Shown here in pieces: positions 29,411 to 31,611 of a stretch of 31,611 bases of DNA. The stretch is from a virus: IMG/VR virus record IMGVR_UViG_3300034283_002260, positions 1-31,611 of that record. One strand, 5' to 3'. Position 1 is the first letter of the stretch, and each line of letters begins with the position of its first letter. The translations under genes and the position numbers were made by a program. The notes under the pieces are model-generated. The model was not told the origin of the DNA and did no database searches. It saw only the letters and a list, made by a program, of their open reading frames with translations.

Positions 29411-30742
29411 ATGTTAATAAATAAAGCACATTGGGAAACTAATGGCGACAGCGTTCGCCTATCAATGCCTATCGGTAAGGTAGATGTAGAGCGCCGCATA
29501 GTTTCAGGTTTTGCAACTCTTGATAATATTGATAAGCAAGGCGATATTGTAACTACAGAATCTAGCGTTGAAGCATTTAAAAATTTTAGAGGCAATTTGC
29601 GTGAAATGCACCAACCATCCGCAGTAGGTAAAATTGTATCATTTAAAGAAGATCGTTATTTTGATCCATCAGTAAAGAAATTTTATAGCGGAGTTTACGT
29701 ATCTGCTTATGTTTCAAAAGGTGCACAAGATGCATGGGAAAAAGTATTAGATGGAACTTACAAAGGGTTTTCAATTGGTGGAAACATTAAAACTTGGGAC
29801 GATGCATACAATGATGATTTAAAGAAAAGTATTAGAATTATTAAAGAATATGACTTATACGAGTTGTCCTTGGTTGATAATCCAGCAAACCAATTTGCAA
29901 ACATTGTATCCATTGAAAAAGTTAATGGTCAAAGTGTAATTAGTGGATATCTTTCAAAGGCAGAAATTGAAAATGTTTTTTGGGATAAAGAATCTGGAAT
30001 TGTTATGGTTTCAGAATCTGAAAGTGAAACAAGCCCTACATCAGGAAATCCAATGCAAAATATTGGGTTTATTGAAAAGGGAGATAAAAATAATACAGAA
30101 ATGATAAAGTTCTTAGTTGATAGTGCTAAAGGCATTAGTACAATTAAGATTACAAAGGAGGTTAGTCCTATGACTGAAGCAACAGAAGCAGTAGTTGAAA
30201 CTGCAGTTGAAGAAGTACAGGTCGCTCCAGAGGCACAGCCAGCAGAGGTAGTTGCAGAAGCAACAGAAGCCCCTGCAGTCGTTGAAGAAGCATCAGCAGT
30301 TGAAGAACTTGCTATTGCTAAATCAGAAGACGGTAGTGCAGATTCTTCTGAAGTAAAAACAGAAGAGGGAGAAGTTGCTGCAGCAGAAACTGTTGTAGCG
30401 AAGTCTGATGAAACAATTGTTGAGGCAGTTGCAGAAATCAAAAATTCTCTTACAAATGCCTTTGGCGATTTAGCAACAACCGTTAAGTCTCTTCATGAGC
30501 AGGTCGTTGCATTAAGCAAGTCTCTTGACAATGTATCAGGTGAGGTTAAAGCCGTATCTGCTGAAGTAAGCAATGTTAAGGGTTCTTTTAATGAGTTTGG
30601 CAAGCGAGTAGATCTTGTAGAACAAGACACCGCTTTCCGCAAGTCTGGCGATCTAGGCGAGATCGTGCAGTTTGAACCTTCAAAAGTTCAGAAATCCCTA
30701 TGGGGCGGTCGTTTCCTCACATCAACCGACCTATTTAAATAA
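29411..30742 (+). CDS. Prohead protease fused to scaffold domain, 443 aa
   Basis: The N-terminal half is an HK97-type prohead serine protease: 'SGFATLDNIDKQGDIVTTES', catalytic His67 in 'LREMHQPSAVGKIVSF', and Ser121 in 'YKGFSIGGNIKTWDD', followed by 'YDLYELSLVDNPANQ'. The C-terminal half (about 254-443) is Ala/Glu/Val-rich and helical, as in scaffolds. Start 29411 chosen because a -10 box at 29396-29401 would make the longer form (29378) untranslatable from this promoter. Cleaves scaffold and capsid delta domains during maturation. An internal ribosome binding site lies at 30155-30161. Confidence 0.85.
   Translation: MLINKAHWETNGDSVRLSMPIGKVDVERRIVSGFATLDNIDKQGDIVTTESSVEAFKNFRGNLREMHQPSAVGKIVSFKEDRYFDPSVKKFYSGVYVSAYVSKGAQDAWEKVLDGTYKGFSIGGNIKTWDDAYNDDLKKSIRIIKEYDLYELSLVDNPANQFANIVSIEKVNGQSVISGYLSKAEIENVFWDKESGIVMVSESESETSPTSGNPMQNIGFIEKGDKNNTEMIKFLVDSAKGISTIKITKEVSPMTEATEAVVETAVEEVQVAPEAQPAEVVAEATEAPAVVEEASAVEELAIAKSEDGSADSSEVKTEEGEVAAAETVVAKSDETIVEAVAEIKNSLTNAFGDLATTVKSLHEQVVALSKSLDNVSGEVKAVSAEVSNVKGSFNEFGKRVDLVEQDTAFRKSGDLGEIVQFEPSKVQKSLWGGRFLTSTDLFK
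30155..30161 (+). promoter_or_regulatory. Internal Shine-Dalgarno AAGGAGG
   Basis: A perfect AAGGAGG, 8 nt before an in-frame ATG (30170) inside the protease gene. It decides the start of a nested scaffold product. Confidence 0.75.
30170..30742 (+). CDS. Nested scaffold protein (in frame within the protease), 190 aa
   Basis: Starts MTEATEAVVETAVEEVQVAP, in frame with the protease, behind a perfect AAGGAGG. The product is acidic, rich in Ala, Glu and Val, with a C-terminal coiled-coil-like region (AFGDLATTVKSLHEQVVALS, then KSLDNVSGEVKAVSAEVSNV). It ends 'SLWGGRFLTSTDLF'. This repeats the arrangement of lambda C/Nu3, where an internal start makes extra scaffold relative to protease. Lies directly upstream of the capsid gene. 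Confidence 0.7.
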   Translation: MTEATEAVVETAVEEVQVAPEAQPAEVVAEATEAPAVVEEASAVEELAIAKSEDGSADSSEVKTEEGEVAAAETVVAKSDETIVEAVAEIKNSLTNAFGDLATTVKSLHEQVVALSKSLDNVSGEVKAVSAEVSNVKGSFNEFGKRVDLVEQDTAFRKSGDLGEIVQFEPSKVQKSLWGGRFLTSTDLFK

Positions 30743-30770
30743 GTAATAAATCACTAGGAGGTGAAAAATA

Positions 30771-31611
30771 ATGTCGGAACAAAATAAAGACCTAGAAAAA
30801 AACTATCCAGGATCAGGCGGAGCAGGCGCAGAGATTAACTCTCAAGGCAGTTTCGTTTCTGGTGGTATTGGTAGTGCAACAGGTTTAGATTCAGCAGCAC
30901 AGTCTGTAGGATCACAACTTGGTAACACTGCAACTGCAGCATTCGGTTCAACAACTGGAGCAAACGCAGTAAACCCAACAGGCGTAGCAGGTGGTATTCT
31001 AGCACCAGAGCAGGCTCGTCGCTTCATCGACTATGTGTGGGATGCAACAGTTCTCGCTAAAGATGGTCGTAGAGTTACAATGCGTGCTAACACAATGGAG
31101 ATCGAAAAGGTCAACGTTGGAGAGCGTGTAATCCGTGCAGCAGCACAAGGTGCACCAGATTATACAAACATCGGCGCAACTTTTACAAAGGTTGAATTAA
31201 CTACCAAGAAGATTCGTCTTGATTGGGAAGTATCAACTGAAGCACTAGAAGACAATATTGAAGGTGGTGCACTTGAAGATCATTTAGTTCGCTTAATGAC
31301 CAATGCATTTGCTAACGATATCGAAGACCTTGCTATTAATGGTCTAGGATCAGGCTCAGATGCCTTCCTTTCTATCATGCCTGGTTTCGTAAAGCAAACT
31401 CGTGGAACAGTCGGAAACGACGCTCACGAATATGCTGCAACAGTTGCAGACAATAACTACACTACATCAGTAATGCAAGGTTTACTATTAGCAATGCCTC
31501 GCAAGTATCGTGCACTTAAGTCAAACCTTAAGTTCTACGCAGGTACTGATGCTTTTGCTGGTATTGTTCGTAACAACGGTACACTTGCTGATGCAGTTGC
31601 AGAAGCATTTG
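30771..31611 (+). CDS. Major capsid protein, HK97 fold (3' end outside window)
   Basis: AGGAGGTG ribosome binding site before ATG 30771. The open frame runs to the window end (280 codons), so the gene is incomplete. The first 60 or so residues are Gly/Ser/Ala-rich (N-terminal arm). HK97-type features follow: 'GGILAPEQARRFIDYVWDAT', 'TTKKIRLDWEVSTEALEDNI', 'HLVRLMTNAFANDIEDLAIN' and 'MQGLLLAMPRKYR'. This is the expected order after protease and scaffold. It forms the icosahedral shell. Confidence 0.9.
   Translation, partial: MSEQNKDLEKNYPGSGGAGAEINSQGSFVSGGIGSATGLDSAAQSVGSQLGNTATAAFGSTTGANAVNPTGVAGGILAPEQARRFIDYVWDATVLAKDGRRVTMRANTMEIEKVNVGERVIRAAAQGAPDYTNIGATFTKVELTTKKIRLDWEVSTEALEDNIEGGALEDHLVRLMTNAFANDIEDLAINGLGSGSDAFLSIMPGFVKQTRGTVGNDAHEYAATVADNNYTTSVMQGLLLAMPRKYRALKSNLKFYAGTDAFAGIVRNNGTLADAVAEAF

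Noticed and set aside
29929-30441. 170-aa minus-strand ORF opposite the scaffold region
   Set aside because: Ser/Thr/Ala-rich translation opposite Ala/Glu codon repeats; a typical mirror of biased composition, not a gene.

Overview
The window is an AT-rich segment of a tailed double-stranded DNA phage (Caudoviricetes), cut inside the major capsid gene at its right end. Evidence for a phage is a PBSX/HK97-type portal, a prohead protease with scaffold, an HK97-fold capsid protein, many tail-fibre genes and a lysozyme. An actinobacterial, probably freshwater, host is inferred. The reasons are a secreted B12-binding-like protein of an actinobacterial type, a LamG-containing minor tail protein of actinophage type, and many promoters whose -10 box lies only 6-9 nt from the start codon, which implies leaderless mRNAs.

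Layout. 1-2480: small, tightly packed accessory genes, several encoding Cys-rich zinc-ribbon-like or single-TM peptides, with one minus-strand gene. 2481-2750: AT-rich spacer ending in a promoter/long-hairpin/T-run cassette that looks like a small RNA. 2768-6720: small tail or baseplate proteins (two of three RGD-motif paralogues), a collagen-like protein, a fibre protein, and a protein built as Fn3, a Phe/Pro-only tract and a C-terminal Hint domain. 6750-14064: eight prolyl-4-hydroxylase-like 2-oxoglutarate/Fe(II) dioxygenases, all with intact iron ligands, interleaved with a YkgJ-like Cys-cluster protein and two related DUF6065-like proteins. 14582-15139 (-): secreted lysozyme with its own promoter and terminator. 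15286-20395: second block of tail-fibre genes, with internal paralogy. 20549-23700: B12 module of class II ribonucleotide reductase, transcobalamin-like secreted protein, small ORF and cobalamin adenosyltransferase. 23736-27392: giant LamG-containing minor tail protein. 27411-31611: head genes.

How it may fit together. The hydroxylase cluster directly follows genes for a collagen-like protein and a Pro/Phe tract, so hydroxylation of virion proteins (or of host proteins or glycans) is the most attractive hypothesis. The B12 module would let the phage capture or handle corrinoid, convert it to adenosylcobalamin, and use it to make dNTPs. Gene expression appears to be driven by many short promoters with TGnTATAAT-type extended -10 boxes spread through the structural region, rather than by one long late operon.
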